A DNA stretch of 64,000 bases from Agromyces sp. Marseille-P2726 (GCF_902809835.1 NZ_CADDWM010000015.1:1-64000); one strand, 5' to 3'. Counted from the first letter of the stretch, positions 1 through 15,847 are shown. A program made the numbers and translations. Notes: generated by a model not told the origin, from the sequence alone.

Positions 1-25
1 CACGGATCTCTCGTCTATCCGTTGC

Positions 26-76
26 GGGGGGGGGGTCAGGTGTGTATAGGGGGGGGGTGGGGGGGGGGGTGGTGGG
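26..76 (+). repeat. Tandem G-tracts, G-quadruplex candidate
   Basis: The + strand carries a run of 10 G (26-35), 9 G (49-57), 11 G (59-69), then GG and GGG (74-76), separated by single T residues or a 13-base spacer. Four or more closely spaced G-runs satisfy the simple rule for intramolecular G-quadruplexes in DNA and in the nascent rRNA precursor. Homopolymers this long are also prone to slippage and sequencing error. Confidence 0.8.
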
Positions 77-213
77 TGCGTGCACGCTGTTGGGTCCTGA
101 GGGACCGGACGCAACCCTGCGCCGCTTTTCGGAGCGGGTTCGGGGTGGTTTGGCCTTTGCAGGCCTTTGCCGAGATCGACCTGGTGGTTGGTGGGGGTGG
201 GGGTTCTGGCCGT

Positions 214-245
214 CTGTTGAGAACTACATAGTGGACGCGAGCATC
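214..245 (+). other. 23S precursor processing stem, 5' arm
   Basis: The arm contains GTGGACGCGAGCA (231-243). Its complement recurs in the 23S-5S spacer at 3486-3518. Roughly 28 of 32 positions can pair, so the two arms would close a long duplex around 23S. In bacteria RNase III cleaves such a stem. Confidence 0.75.
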
Positions 246-339
246 TTCGACCTGATGCCCTTTGGGGTGTTGGGTCATCTAATGGTCGCCATCGTGCCCT
301 TTCGGGGGTGTGGTGGTGTTTCTTTTAGCTCATGTGATT

Positions 340-3440
<3,101 letters not shown>

Positions 3441-3642
3441 AATCACCACACACAACCAGGTTCAAGGGCAGGGTTGTGTGGCCCGGATTGCTCGCGTCCA
3501 CTCTGTGGTTCCCAACAGACGGAACAACACAACACAACAACACGACAACACAACACCGACCCCACACCACCACCCCCAAACCGGTGGCCTGGTGTGCACC
3601 GAGACCACCACACCCCCCACACACCGGGGTGCTGGTACAGAG
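3441..3642 (+). other. 23S-5S spacer with 3' processing arm
   Basis: This non-coding spacer contains the 3' arm of the 23S processing stem at 3486-3518. It also holds a low-complexity A/C tract of ACAAC units at about 3521-3562, unlike the surrounding sequence. No tRNA or open reading frame is credible here. Confidence 0.75.
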
Positions 3643-3760
3643 TTACGGCGGCCATAGCGCGAGGGAAACGCCCGGACCCATTCCGAACCCGGAAGCTAAG
3701 ACTCGCAGCGCCGATGGTACTGCAGGGGCGACCCTGTGGGAGAGTAGGACACCGCCGGAC
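3643..3760 (+). rRNA. rrf: 5S ribosomal RNA
   Basis: The gene is about 118 nt long. It shows the signature CCCGGACCCATTCCGAACCC followed by GGAAGCTAAG, and a terminal helix between the start (TTACGGCGG) and the end (CCGCCGG). It sits about 200 bp after 23S, as usual in an rrn operon. The ends are placed by helix pairing and could move by 1-3 bases. Confidence 0.95.
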
Positions 3761-3774
3761 AACCATTCGAAGAG

Positions 3775-3820
3775 TGGCCACCCACCGCGTTCAATTGCGA
3801 GCGCCGGTAGGTGGCCATTT
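3775..3820 (+). terminator. rRNA operon terminator hairpin
   Basis: The arm TGGCCACCCACCG (3775-3787) pairs with CGGTAGGTGGCCA (3805-3817) with one mismatch. The loop is 17 nt and TTT follows directly. Its position right after 5S makes it the likely intrinsic terminator of the rrn operon. Confidence 0.75.
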
Positions 3821-3893
3821 CTCGTTAACGGACGCATCGGAGTCCGCCGCAGTAGCGTTGGTTCGGACGAGGACCCCCACACATGACAGGACG

Positions 3894-5402
3894 ATGGTGA
3901 GCGATTCCAGGAACGACTCGGGCAGGCAGGACCGCCCAGAGCGGGGCGATCGGAACGATGGTCGATCGCGCGGCGCCGGCGGAAGTTCGTCGGGTCGGCC
4001 TCGGGGGCCACGCTCCGAGGGGCGTTCCTCAGGTGATCGGGATCCGAAGAAGCGACCGTACTCGCGCGAGCGCGACGGTGAGCAGCGTCCGTACGGCGAC
4101 CGGGATTCGAAGCGTTCGTACGGGGCCAGGCGTGACGGTGAGAAGCGTCCGTATTCCCGTGACGGCGAGAAGCGTCCGTACTCGCGTGACGGTGAGAAGC
4201 GTCCGTACTCGGGCAAGCGTGACGGTGAGAAGCGTCCGTATTCCCGTGACGGTGAGAAGCGTCCGTACTCGCGTGACGGTGAGAAGCGTCCGTACTCGCG
4301 TGACGGTGAGAAGCGTCCGTACTCGGGCAAGCGTGACGGGCAGCAGCGACCCCATGGGAATCGGGATCCGAAGAAGCGACCGTACTCGCGCGACGGTGAG
4401 AAGCGTCCGTACTCGCGCGAGCGCGACGGTGAGAAGCGTCCGTACTCCCGCAACGGTGAGCGGCGCCCGTACTCGCGCGATGGGGAGCGGCGACCCGACT
4501 CCCGCGACGAGCTGCGGCGTGAGGCCCACGGCGCCAGGGACCTCGCGGTTCGCCCACGCCACGACGATCCCGAGATTCCCGACCGCGTCCAAGCCCGCGA
4601 TCTCGACAGGGGAGCCCGCGCCGAGCTGAAGACGCTGAGCAAGGAGAATGCCGACTGGGTCGCGCGACACCTCGTCGCGGCATCCGAACTGCTCGAGAAC
4701 GACCCTCAGCTCGCTCACCGGCATGCCATGTCCGCCGCGCGCAGGGCCGGCCGTATCGCCGTGGTGCGCGAGACGCTCGCCATCACTGCGTATGCGACCG
4801 GCGATTTCGGCCTTGCACTGCGTGAGCTCCGCACATACCGTCGCATCTCCGGGAAGAACGACCAGCTGCCGCTCCTGGTCGACAGCGAGCGCGGGGTCGG
4901 GCGTCCCGACCGTGCACTGGAGGTGGGTCGATCCGTCGACCGGGCCGAGCTGCCCGCGGCGGTGCAGGCCGACCTCGCCCTCGCCATGTCGGGCGCCCGT
5001 CTCGACCTCGAGCAACCCGAGTTGGCCCTCGCGGAACTCGAGATTCCACAACTCGACCCTGATCGGGCGTTCTCATACAGTCCTGCGTTGTTCTCGGCCT
5101 ACGCCGAGGTGCTCGAGGAACTCGGGCGCGCCTCGGAGGCGGCGGAATGGCGGGCTCGGGCCCGCCGTGCCGAGGAAGCGCTTGCCGGACCGGCCGAGGC
5201 GGAGGTCGTGGAGATCTTCGAGGTCGAGCTCGACGAGTCCGACGAGTCCGACGAGTCGGACGAGTCCGAGGAGTCCGAGTCCGCCGAGGAGCCGATTCCG
5301 GCGGATGGCGAGATCGACGACGATCCCGGCGCAGTGCTGGAGCCCGACGTCGCGGCAGTGCTGGAGGACACGTCGGATGGCGCTGTTCGGCAGGAGGACT
5401 GA
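3894..5402 (+). CDS. Repeat-rich basic protein with C-terminal TPR-like helical domain
   Basis: The 502-residue protein has three parts. Residues about 1-48 are polar. Residues about 49-205 are a highly basic array of roughly 16 units related to RDGEKRPYS. From about residue 240 to 420 there is an alpha-helical TPR-like region rich in Ala, Leu and Arg, beginning around ELKTLSKENADW. The tail is very acidic, with DES repeats. The start ATG at 3894 follows AGGACG. The gene overlaps the next one by 26 bp. The family is known to me only as a tetratricopeptide/hypothetical protein upstream of a HAD phosphatase and tlyA in actinobacteria. RNA binding by the arginine-rich disordered part is an inference from composition only. 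Confidence 0.85.
   Translation: MVSDSRNDSGRQDRPERGDRNDGRSRGAGGSSSGRPRGPRSEGRSSGDRDPKKRPYSRERDGEQRPYGDRDSKRSYGARRDGEKRPYSRDGEKRPYSRDGEKRPYSGKRDGEKRPYSRDGEKRPYSRDGEKRPYSRDGEKRPYSGKRDGQQRPHGNRDPKKRPYSRDGEKRPYSRERDGEKRPYSRNGERRPYSRDGERRPDSRDELRREAHGARDLAVRPRHDDPEIPDRVQARDLDRGARAELKTLSKENADWVARHLVAASELLENDPQLAHRHAMSAARRAGRIAVVRETLAITAYATGDFGLALRELRTYRRISGKNDQLPLLVDSERGVGRPDRALEVGRSVDRAELPAAVQADLALAMSGARLDLEQPELALAELEIPQLDPDRAFSYSPALFSAYAEVLEELGRASEAAEWRARARRAEEALAGPAEAEVVEIFEVELDESDESDESDESEESESAEEPIPADGEIDDDPGAVLEPDVAAVLEDTSDGAVRQED
4036..4505 (+). repeat. 27-bp in-frame tandem repeat array
   Basis: Units of about 27 bp encoding RDGEKRPYS recur with small variants (GKRDGEKRPYS, RERDGEKRPYS, RNGERRPYS). 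Several neighbouring copies are identical at DNA level, for example those between about 4130 and 4330, which suggests recent duplication or gene conversion. The array lies in the coding frame, so unit gain or loss keeps the protein open. Confidence 0.9.
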
Positions 5403-6411
5403 GGCGCCCACGCCGCTCGACGGGGTCGACGCGGTGTTCGCGGACCTGGACGGCGTCGTGTACGCCGGGCGCGGGGCGATCCCGTACGCCGTGGAGAGTC
5501 TCAACCGCACGAAGCGCGAGCGCGCCGTGGGCTACATCACGAACAACGCGTCGCGAAGCGATGCATCCGTCGCCGGTCACCTCGCAGAGCTCGGTCTCGA
5601 CGTGGTCCCCGAAGACGTCGTGACGTCTCCGCAGGCCGCGATGCTGCTGCTCGAGCAGCAGGTCGCGCCCGGGTCCCTCGTGTTCGTGGTCGGCGGAGAG
5701 GGCATCGTCACGGAGCTCGAGAAGCGCGGCTACGGGGTCACACGCGCCGCCGACGACGGTCCCGATGCCGTCGTGCAGGGGTTCGACCCGTCGGTCGGCT
5801 GGCGTGAGCTGGCCGAGGCATCCTTCGCCTTGAACGCGAACGGCGGTGCGGATGCCGCAACGCCGGGAATTCCGTGGATCGCCACCAACATGGACTGGAC
5901 GATCCCGGTCGCGCGCGGGGTTGCGCCCGGCAACGGGACGCTCGTGTCGGCCGTGCACACCGCAGTGGGGCGGTTCCCGGTGGTGGCCGGAAAACCGGAG
6001 ACACCGATCTTCGAAGAGGCGCGGCGACGGTTCGGCGCCGAGCGTCCTCTCGTGGTGGGCGATCGTCTCGACACCGACATCCTCGGCGCGAACCGCGCCG
6101 GCATGCACAGCGCCGTGGTGCTGACGGGCATCGACCGGGCGAAGCAACTGCTCGCCGCCGACGCGAAGAGTCGCCCCGACTTCATCCTCGGCGACCTCCG
6201 AGGCCTTCACGAGCCGTATCCGGTCACCGAGCCGATCCGTGGCGGCGGGGTCAAGGTCGGCGATGCGAGGGTTCGGATCGACGGCAATCGCGTCGACATC
6301 GTGTCCGACGGCGACGGAGGCCTCGACCTGCTCCGTGCGGCGTGCGCCGCGATCTGGCAGGCGGGCATCGCCATTCACGCGCTCGACGTGCCTACGCGCC
6401 TGTACGCCTGA
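5377..6411 (+). CDS. HAD-superfamily (IIA, NagD-like) phosphatase
   Basis: This 344-residue protein is probably a soluble phosphatase for a small phosphorylated metabolite. HAD motif I is DLDGVVYAG near residue 23, motif II is TNNASRS, and the C-terminal motif is VVGDRLDTDILGANRAGM, all in IIA order with the C2B-type cap between them. The ATG at 5377 lies inside the end of the preceding gene, giving translational coupling. The extension after about residue 285 carries a short extra domain rather than ending at the HAD core. The exact substrate cannot be told from sequence. Confidence 0.92.
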   Translation: MALFGRRTEAPTPLDGVDAVFADLDGVVYAGRGAIPYAVESLNRTKRERAVGYITNNASRSDASVAGHLAELGLDVVPEDVVTSPQAAMLLLEQQVAPGSLVFVVGGEGIVTELEKRGYGVTRAADDGPDAVVQGFDPSVGWRELAEASFALNANGGADAATPGIPWIATNMDWTIPVARGVAPGNGTLVSAVHTAVGRFPVVAGKPETPIFEEARRRFGAERPLVVGDRLDTDILGANRAGMHSAVVLTGIDRAKQLLAADAKSRPDFILGDLRGLHEPYPVTEPIRGGGVKVGDARVRIDGNRVDIVSDGDGGLDLLRAACAAIWQAGIAIHALDVPTRLYA

Positions 6412-6488
6412 ACCCGGATGGGCCGCCGACCTGACGGCCAGCCGATGGCGGGCGGCTCCTCGCTCGCGCGTCGGGGTACCGTGGTCGA

Positions 6489-6674
6489 GTGAGTACTGAC
6501 GAGCAGGTCCGAGACGAGCCGGTCGCAGACGAGCAGCCCGGTGCAGAGGTGCTCGACGCGCTTCGCGACATCGAGTCGAAGCCGCTCGCCGATCGCGCCG
6601 ACGGCTACCGGGCATTGGCCGAGCGGCTCCGCTCCGAACTCGAGCACTCCGACCCGGGGCACGAGCTCGGCTGA
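6489..6674 (+). CDS. Small acidic hypothetical protein
   Basis: The 61-residue protein is rich in Glu and Asp and predicted helical (EVLDALRDIESKPLADRADGYRALAERLRSEL). I recognise no domain. The GTG start at 6489 sits 6 nt after TACCGT (6477-6482), a leaderless-type arrangement, so a promoter for the tlyA-nadK-recN group may lie here. Its stop shares a base with the tlyA ATG (TGATG). Small proteins at this position before tlyA are common in actinobacteria. Function unknown. Confidence 0.8.
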   Translation: MSTDEQVRDEPVADEQPGAEVLDALRDIESKPLADRADGYRALAERLRSELEHSDPGHELG

Positions 6675-7483
6675 TGCCCGATCAGCGGCTCGATGCGGCC
6701 ATGGCGGAGCGAGGACTGGCCCGATCGCGCACGCAGGCGGCGACGCTCATCGCGTCGGGCGTCGTCACGGTCGACGGCCGCGCCGCCGTCAAGCCGTCGA
6801 TGCGAGTCGGGGAGTCGAGTGTGGTGAAGGTCGCGGCATCCGACCACTACGTGAGCCGCGCGGCGCACAAGCTCATCGCCGCGCTCGACGGATTCGGGGT
6901 GGATCCGGCACGCCGGGTGGCCCTCGACGCCGGAGCGTCGACCGGTGGATTCAGCCAGGTGCTGCTGGAGCGCGGCGCTCGCGCCGTACTCGCCGTCGAC
7001 GTCGGCCACGGTCAGCTCGCGCCCGAGCTGCAGGAGGCGCACGGCCTCGTGCTCGTGGAGGGATGCAACGTACGCAACCTCGACCGCGCCAGGCTTGCCG
7101 ACCTGACGGGCGTCTCCGAACCGCCCTCACTCGTCACCGCCGACCTGTCGTTCATCTCGCTCACGACCGTGCTGCCGGCGCTTCGCACGACGGCGGCGGA
7201 TGACGCGGACTTCGTGCTGCTCGTCAAGCCGCAGTTCGAGGTGGGTCGGGGAGGGGTGCGCGAGGGGGTCGTGCGCGATTCCGCGCTGCGCTCGGAGGCG
7301 GTCGCGAACGTGCTCTGGGCCGCCTTCGACATCGGGCTCGGGACCGCCGGCGTCCTGTCCTCCCCAATCGCCGGCAGCCATGGGAACCACGAATACCTGG
7401 TCCACCTCACCGCGACGTCAGGGGTGAATCCGACAGAATGGATGCGTCGGGTGGAGCAACTGGCGGGAGGCGCGATCGCGTGA
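6674..7483 (+). CDS. tlyA: TlyA-family rRNA 2'-O-methyltransferase
   Basis: The 269-residue protein has an N-terminal S4 RNA-binding domain (QRLDAAMAERGLARSRTQA through about residue 60) and a Rossmann methyltransferase domain of FtsJ type (ALDAGASTGGFSQVLLERGA is the SAM-binding loop; DLSFISL follows). In mycobacteria TlyA methylates ribose 2'-OH groups in 16S and 23S rRNA, and its loss gives capreomycin resistance. The gene overlaps its upstream neighbour by 1 nt and nadK by 4 nt, so it sits in an operon. I infer rRNA methylation rather than hemolysis as its job. Confidence 0.95.
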   Translation: MPDQRLDAAMAERGLARSRTQAATLIASGVVTVDGRAAVKPSMRVGESSVVKVAASDHYVSRAAHKLIAALDGFGVDPARRVALDAGASTGGFSQVLLERGARAVLAVDVGHGQLAPELQEAHGLVLVEGCNVRNLDRARLADLTGVSEPPSLVTADLSFISLTTVLPALRTTAADDADFVLLVKPQFEVGRGGVREGVVRDSALRSEAVANVLWAAFDIGLGTAGVLSSPIAGSHGNHEYLVHLTATSGVNPTEWMRRVEQLAGGAIA

Positions 7484-8394
7484 ACGAACCACGGCACTTC
7501 CTCGTGGTCTCCCACACCGGCCGGCAGTCAGCCCTCGAGGCGACAGGCGAGGTGTGCTCGCAGCTCCTTGCAGAGGGCGCCGTCCCGGTCATCGCCGATG
7601 AACACTGGGACGACGTGCAGGCGTTCGTCCCGAGGCTGAACGGTGAGGCGAAGCGCTTCGGTGAGGTCGATCCGCGCGCGATCGAGCTCGTCATCGTGCT
7701 GGGCGGCGACGGTACGATCCTGCGGGCGGCAGAGCTGATGCGCGAGCATCCCGTCGCCCTGCTCGGGGTGAACCTCGGTCACGTGGGCTTCCTCGCCGAG
7801 AGTGAGCGAGACGATCTCGGATACACGGTGGCGCGAGCGCTCGCCCGCGACTACGTCGTCGAGGAGCGCATGACCCTGTCGGTGCGTGCGAAGGTCGGCC
7901 ACGAGGTGGTCTACGAGAGCTGGGCCCTCAACGAGGTCACGGTCGAGAAGGCGGAACGCGAGCGCATGCTCGAGGTGGTCGTCGAGGTCGATCGACGGCC
8001 GCTCTCATCGTTCGGGTGCGACGGCATCGTGATGTCCACGCCGACCGGCTCGACCGCCTACTCGTTCTCGGCGGGCGGTCCCATCGTGTGGCCGAGCCTC
8101 GAGGCGCTGCTGCTCGTGCCGCTCAGCGCGCACGCCCTGTTCGCGCGCCCGCTCGTCGTCGGGCCCGAGTCCGCACTCGCGGTCGAGATCCTCCAGCGCA
8201 CCGATACGTCGGCCGTGATCTGGTGCGACGGCCGTCGCACCTTCGACCTTCCACCGGGTGCCCGCGTCGTCGTGCGCAAGTCGTCGGTGCCGGTTCGCCT
8301 GGCACGTCTGCACGAGGCGCCCTTCACCGATCGACTCGTGAACAAGTTCCAGCTGCCGGTTTCGGGCTGGCGTGGGCCGGGTCGGCGTGATTGA
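7480..8394 (+). CDS. nadK: NAD kinase
   Basis: The 304-residue enzyme phosphorylates NAD to NADP. The diagnostic GGDGTILRA lies at about residues 75-83. The second conserved stretch, CDGIVMSTPTGSTAYSFSAGG, follows near residue 180, and the C-terminal beta region contains WCDGRR. The GTG start overlaps the tlyA stop (GTGA), the usual coupling in this operon. The reading frame extends further upstream, but the overlap and family alignment support 7480. Cytosolic. Confidence 0.96.
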   Translation: MNEPRHFLVVSHTGRQSALEATGEVCSQLLAEGAVPVIADEHWDDVQAFVPRLNGEAKRFGEVDPRAIELVIVLGGDGTILRAAELMREHPVALLGVNLGHVGFLAESERDDLGYTVARALARDYVVEERMTLSVRAKVGHEVVYESWALNEVTVEKAERERMLEVVVEVDRRPLSSFGCDGIVMSTPTGSTAYSFSAGGPIVWPSLEALLLVPLSAHALFARPLVVGPESALAVEILQRTDTSAVIWCDGRRTFDLPPGARVVVRKSSVPVRLARLHEAPFTDRLVNKFQLPVSGWRGPGRRD

Positions 8395-8418
8395 GTGCTG
8401 CGATGGGTGAGGTCTGCA

Positions 8419-12506
<4,088 letters not shown>

Positions 12507-12510
<4 letters not shown>

Positions 12511-13412
12511 CGGATGCCGCGTGGGCCCAGGGGTACCTTCGACACCTCGGCGTGGAACGTGGTCTCGCGCGGAACACCATCGCGTCGTACCGGCGCGACC
12601 TCGACACGTACGGGCAGTGGTTGGCGTCGCGCGGATTCGACGGACCCCGGTCGGTCGGCGAGCAGGACCTGGCCGACTTCGTGCGCTTCCTCGGCACCGA
12701 TCGGTCGCCGACGCTCGCGACCTCCTCGATCGCCCGGGTGCTGTCCGCGGTGCGGGGTCTGCACCGCTTCCTCGCCGACGAGGGCGTCCTCGAGTCGGAT
12801 GTCTCACGTGACCTCCGAACGCCGAAGCTGCCGATGCGACTGCCCAAGGCCATCCCCGTCGACGAGGTCGAGGAGCTCATCGCCGCGGCCGGTGGCGACG
12901 AGCCGCGGCAGCTGCGCGACGCCGCCCTGCTGGAACTGCTCTACGCGACGGGAGCCCGCGTCTCGGAGGCGACGGCCCTGAACGTCGACGACCTCGTCGA
13001 CGACGACGTCGTGCGGCTCTTCGGCAAGGGTGGGAAGCAGCGCATCGTGCCGCTCGGTTCGTACGCCCGTCGCGCGGTCGACGCGTACTTCGTGCGTGCG
13101 CGGCCGGTCTTCTCGGCCCGGGGGCCGGCGTCGCCTGCCCTGTTCCTCGGTGTCCGCGGCAGGCGGATGTCGCGGCAGGCCGCGTGGGAGGTCATCCACG
13201 ACGCGGCCGAACGCGTCGGGCTCGCGGCATCCGTCTCACCGCACACCCTCCGGCACTCGTTCGCGACGCACCTGCTCGAGGGCGGGGCCGACGTTCGGGT
13301 GGTGCAGGAGCTGCTCGGGCACTCGTCGGTCGCGACCACGCAGATCTACACGCTGGTCACAGCCGATACACTCCGGGAGATGTACACGGCCGCCCACCCC
13401 CGTGCTCGTTAG
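12507..13412 (+). CDS. xerD: Tyrosine recombinase XerD
   Basis: The 301-residue recombinase resolves chromosome dimers at dif with XerC and FtsK. The SAM-like core-binding domain occupies about residues 1-95. The catalytic domain shows TGARVSEATALN (first Arg), SPHTLRHSFATHLL (His-x-x-Arg), LLGHSSVATTQIYT (His and nucleophile Tyr). The start ATG overlaps the Nudix stop as ATGA. Placement before a ParA-like gene and scpAB, as in other actinobacteria, supports XerD over XerC. Confidence 0.94.
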
Positions 13413-13415
13413 AAT
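13410..13415 (+). promoter_or_regulatory. -10 element TAGAAT before parA-scpAB
   Basis: TAGAAT overlaps the xerD stop codon (TAG, 13410-13412) and lies about 50 bp before the parA start. The AT-rich hexamer stands out in very GC-rich sequence. No clear -35 box is visible, which is common for actinobacterial promoters. Confidence 0.45.
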
Positions 13416-13466
13416 CGACCAAGCCCTCGCACCGACGCAGGTATCGAAGGATGCAGGAGAGACCAC

Positions 13467-14354
13467 GTGACCCAGCAGATGCAGGACCAGCTCGACGGCA
13501 TCGCCTCGCTGGAGCCTGAGGTCGGCCCGACCGGGCGTCCGCTTCGAGACTTCCCCGAGCCGAAGCGCCTGCGATCGCACGGGCCCGCTCGCGTCATCGC
13601 CCTGTGCAACCAGAAAGGCGGCGTGGGCAAGACGACGACCACGATCAACCTCGGGGCCACCCTCGCCGACTACGGGCGCCGGGTCCTGGCGGTCGACTTC
13701 GACCCGCAGGGCGCGCTCTCGGCCGGCCTCGGCGTGAAGACGCACGACGTGCCGACCGTCTACGACCTGCTGCTCTCGCGCAACCTCGACCCGAACGACG
13801 TGATCCAGCCGACGACGGTCGAGGGCCTCGACGTGATCCCGGCGAACATCGACCTGTCGGCCGCTGAGGTGCACCTCGTCACCGAGGTCGCCCGCGAGCA
13901 GATCCTCGCGAGCGTGCTCCGGCGGGTCTCCGCCGACTACGACGTCATCCTCATCGACTGCCAGCCGTCGCTCGGGCTCCTCACGGTGAACGCCCTCACC
14001 GCGAGCCACGGGGTGGTGATCCCGCTCGAGTGCGAGTACTTCGCCCTGCGCGGCGTGGCCCTCCTCATCGAGACGATCGACAAGGTGCGCGATCGTCTCA
14101 ACCCGGTCATCGAGCTCGACGGCATCCTCGCCACGATGTACGACGCGCGCACGCTGCACTCGCGCGAGGTGCTCGAGCGGGTCGTCGATGCCTTCGGCGA
14201 CAAGGTCCTCGAGACGGTGATCACGCGAACGGTGAAGTTCCCCGACGCGACCGTGGCGGCGACGCCCATCACCGAGTTCGCGCCAGAGCACCAGGCGTCC
14301 AGGGCGTACCGGCAGCTCGCGAGGGAGCTGGTCTTCCGTGGCGCGGTCGCCTGA
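13467..14354 (+). CDS. parA: ParA/Soj-family ATPase beside scpAB (PldP-like)
   Basis: The 295-residue P-loop ATPase has the deviant Walker A QKGGVGKTTTTINLGA near residue 50, the FDPQGALSAGLG loop and Walker B-type DVILIDCQPSLGLLT. The N-terminal 45 residues are a polar extension. The GTG at 13467 is preceded by GGAGAG. No parB lies next to it, so it is not the chromosome-origin parAB pair. In corynebacteria the scpAB-linked ParA is called PldP. A role in chromosome or division-site organisation with the condensin genes downstream is inferred from position. It overlaps scpA by 17 nt. Confidence 0.92.
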   Translation: MTQQMQDQLDGIASLEPEVGPTGRPLRDFPEPKRLRSHGPARVIALCNQKGGVGKTTTTINLGATLADYGRRVLAVDFDPQGALSAGLGVKTHDVPTVYDLLLSRNLDPNDVIQPTTVEGLDVIPANIDLSAAEVHLVTEVAREQILASVLRRVSADYDVILIDCQPSLGLLTVNALTASHGVVIPLECEYFALRGVALLIETIDKVRDRLNPVIELDGILATMYDARTLHSREVLERVVDAFGDKVLETVITRTVKFPDATVAATPITEFAPEHQASRAYRQLARELVFRGAVA

Positions 14355-15180
14355 GGCTGCACCGGTCCCGACCGAGGTATCCGACGTCGAGGCCTCCGAC
14401 CCCGAGTTCCGGGTCGCGCTGACGAACTTCGAGGGCCCCTTCGACCTCCTGCTCTCGCTCATCTCCAAGCGCGAACTCGACATCACCGAGGTCTCGCTCT
14501 CGGCAGTGACCGACGAGTTCCTCTCGTACCTGCGCGGACTCGATTCCGAGGAGGAGCTCGACCGGGCATCCGAGTTCCTCGTCGTGGCCGCGACCCTGCT
14601 CGACCTGAAGGTCGCGGGCCTCCTGCCGCAGGGCGAGCTCGTCGATGCCGAAGACGTGGCCCTGCTCGAGGCGCGTGACCTGCTGTTCGCCCGGCTGCTG
14701 CAGTACCGCGCGTTCAAGGAGGCGTCGCGGTGGTTCGCGTCCCGTCTGGAGGCAGAGAGCCTGCGGCATCCACGGAGCGTCCGGCTCGAGGAGCGCTTCC
14801 GCCAACGCGCTCCCGAGCTGCGGTGGACGCTCAGCGCCGACGACTTCGCGGCGCTCGCGGCGCTCGCCCTGGCTCCGCGCGAGATCCCGGTGGTCGGGCT
14901 CGACCACCTGCATGCACCGCTCGTCTCCATCCGCGAGCAGGCGGCGCACGTGGTGGCCGTGCTGCGGCGGAGCGAGACGGTGACGTTCCGCGAGCTCATC
15001 GCCGGCATCGGCCAACCGGGTGTGGTCGTCGCGCGCTTCCTCGCCGTCCTCGAGCTGTACCGACACTCGGCGATCGGATTCGAGCAGCTGGAACCGCTCG
15101 GCGAGTTGACGCTGCGCTGGGCCGGGGAGCACTGGAACGACGACAACCTCGAGAGCCTGGGGGCCGACTATGACGAGTGA
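14338..15180 (+). CDS. scpA: Segregation and condensation protein A
   Basis: This kleisin subunit bridges the SMC dimer in the bacterial condensin complex. The 280-residue product has the family N-terminal block NFEGPFDLLLSLISKRELDITEVSL at about residues 24-48, which binds the SMC neck, and a C-terminal winged-helix region around TVTFRELIAGIGQPGVVVARFLAVLELYR, which binds the SMC head. It starts with GTG inside the end of the ParA gene and overlaps scpB by 11 nt, so expression of the three is coupled. Confidence 0.94.
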   Translation: MARSPEAAPVPTEVSDVEASDPEFRVALTNFEGPFDLLLSLISKRELDITEVSLSAVTDEFLSYLRGLDSEEELDRASEFLVVAATLLDLKVAGLLPQGELVDAEDVALLEARDLLFARLLQYRAFKEASRWFASRLEAESLRHPRSVRLEERFRQRAPELRWTLSADDFAALAALALAPREIPVVGLDHLHAPLVSIREQAAHVVAVLRRSETVTFRELIAGIGQPGVVVARFLAVLELYRHSAIGFEQLEPLGELTLRWAGEHWNDDNLESLGADYDE

Positions 15181-15847
15181 GACGGATGCCGCCGTGGAGG
15201 TGGGGCCCGAACTGTCGATCGTCACGCCGCTCGACGTGCCTGGTCAACCGGGCCTCGACCTCGATCGAGCGATCGAGGCGATCCTGTTCGTGGCCGACGA
15301 GCCGCAGAGCGTCGTGCGGCTCGCTGCGGCGGTCCGGCGGCCGGTCGCCGAAGTGCGGGCAGCGATCGAACGCCTCCGTGCGGACTACGACGGCACCGGT
15401 ATGTCGGGGGAGCCCCGCACCGACGTCGCGGCCGACGTACTCGGGGGTCGCGGCATCCGTCGCGGGTTCGAACTGCGCGAGGTCGGCGGCGGCTGGCGGT
15501 TCTACGTGCGCGCCGAGTACGACGCCCTGGTGGCCGACTTCGTGCTGACACAGTCGTCGACTCGCCTGTCGCAGGCAGCGCTCGAGACGCTCGCGGTCGT
15601 CGCGTACAAGCAACCCATCTCGCGGTCGTCGATCGCGTCGATCCGCGCCGTGAACGTCGATTCCGTGGTGCGCACGCTCGTCGGTCGCGGGCTCATCACC
15701 GAGGTCGACGCGGATCCCGAGACGGGGGCGATCCTCTACGGCACGACCGAGTTGCTGCTCGTCAACCTCGGAATCAATTCGCTCGAGGAGCTGCCGCATG
15801 TTTCGCCGCTGCTCGATGACGGCCAAGAGGGGTTCGACGTTGACTGA
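15170..15847 (+). CDS. scpB: Segregation and condensation protein B
   Basis: The 225-residue protein forms the dimeric ScpB partner of the SMC-ScpA complex. Two winged-helix domains are visible: the first starts LDRAIEAILFVADEPQSVVRLAAAV, the second includes LSQAALETLAVVAYKQPISRSSIASIRAVNVDSVVRTLVGRGLI, a hallmark stretch of the family. The start ATG lies within scpA and the end overlaps rluB. About 45 residues of variable sequence lie between the two domains near residue 85. Confidence 0.94.
   Translation: MTSETDAAVEVGPELSIVTPLDVPGQPGLDLDRAIEAILFVADEPQSVVRLAAAVRRPVAEVRAAIERLRADYDGTGMSGEPRTDVAADVLGGRGIRRGFELREVGGGWRFYVRAEYDALVADFVLTQSSTRLSQAALETLAVVAYKQPISRSSIASIRAVNVDSVVRTLVGRGLITEVDADPETGAILYGTTELLLVNLGINSLEELPHVSPLLDDGQEGFDVD

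Larger units (their letters stand above)
1..339 (+). other. 16S-23S internal transcribed spacer (3' part)
   Basis: This non-coding stretch leads directly into 23S rRNA on the + strand. It holds long G-runs at 26-76 and, at 214-245, a segment that is nearly the reverse complement of a segment after 23S (3486-3518), as expected for the RNase III processing stem. I see no tRNA-Ile or tRNA-Ala gene, which fits actinobacterial rRNA operons. No protein-coding gene is supported here. The 16S gene itself lies outside the window. Confidence 0.85.

Noticed and set aside
4036..4505. CRISPR-like array
   Set aside because: The 27-bp repeats have no unique spacers of constant length, are in a coding frame and have no cas genes nearby.
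3643..4683. Long open frames antisense to the repeat-rich gene, with STDASHRHA-type units
   Set aside because: They are shadows of the 27-bp repeat array in a GC-rich reading frame; they lack ribosome sites and give low-complexity products.
4783..6615. Long minus-strand frame across the HAD phosphatase
   Set aside because: It is an antisense shadow of clear + strand genes and has no conserved motifs.
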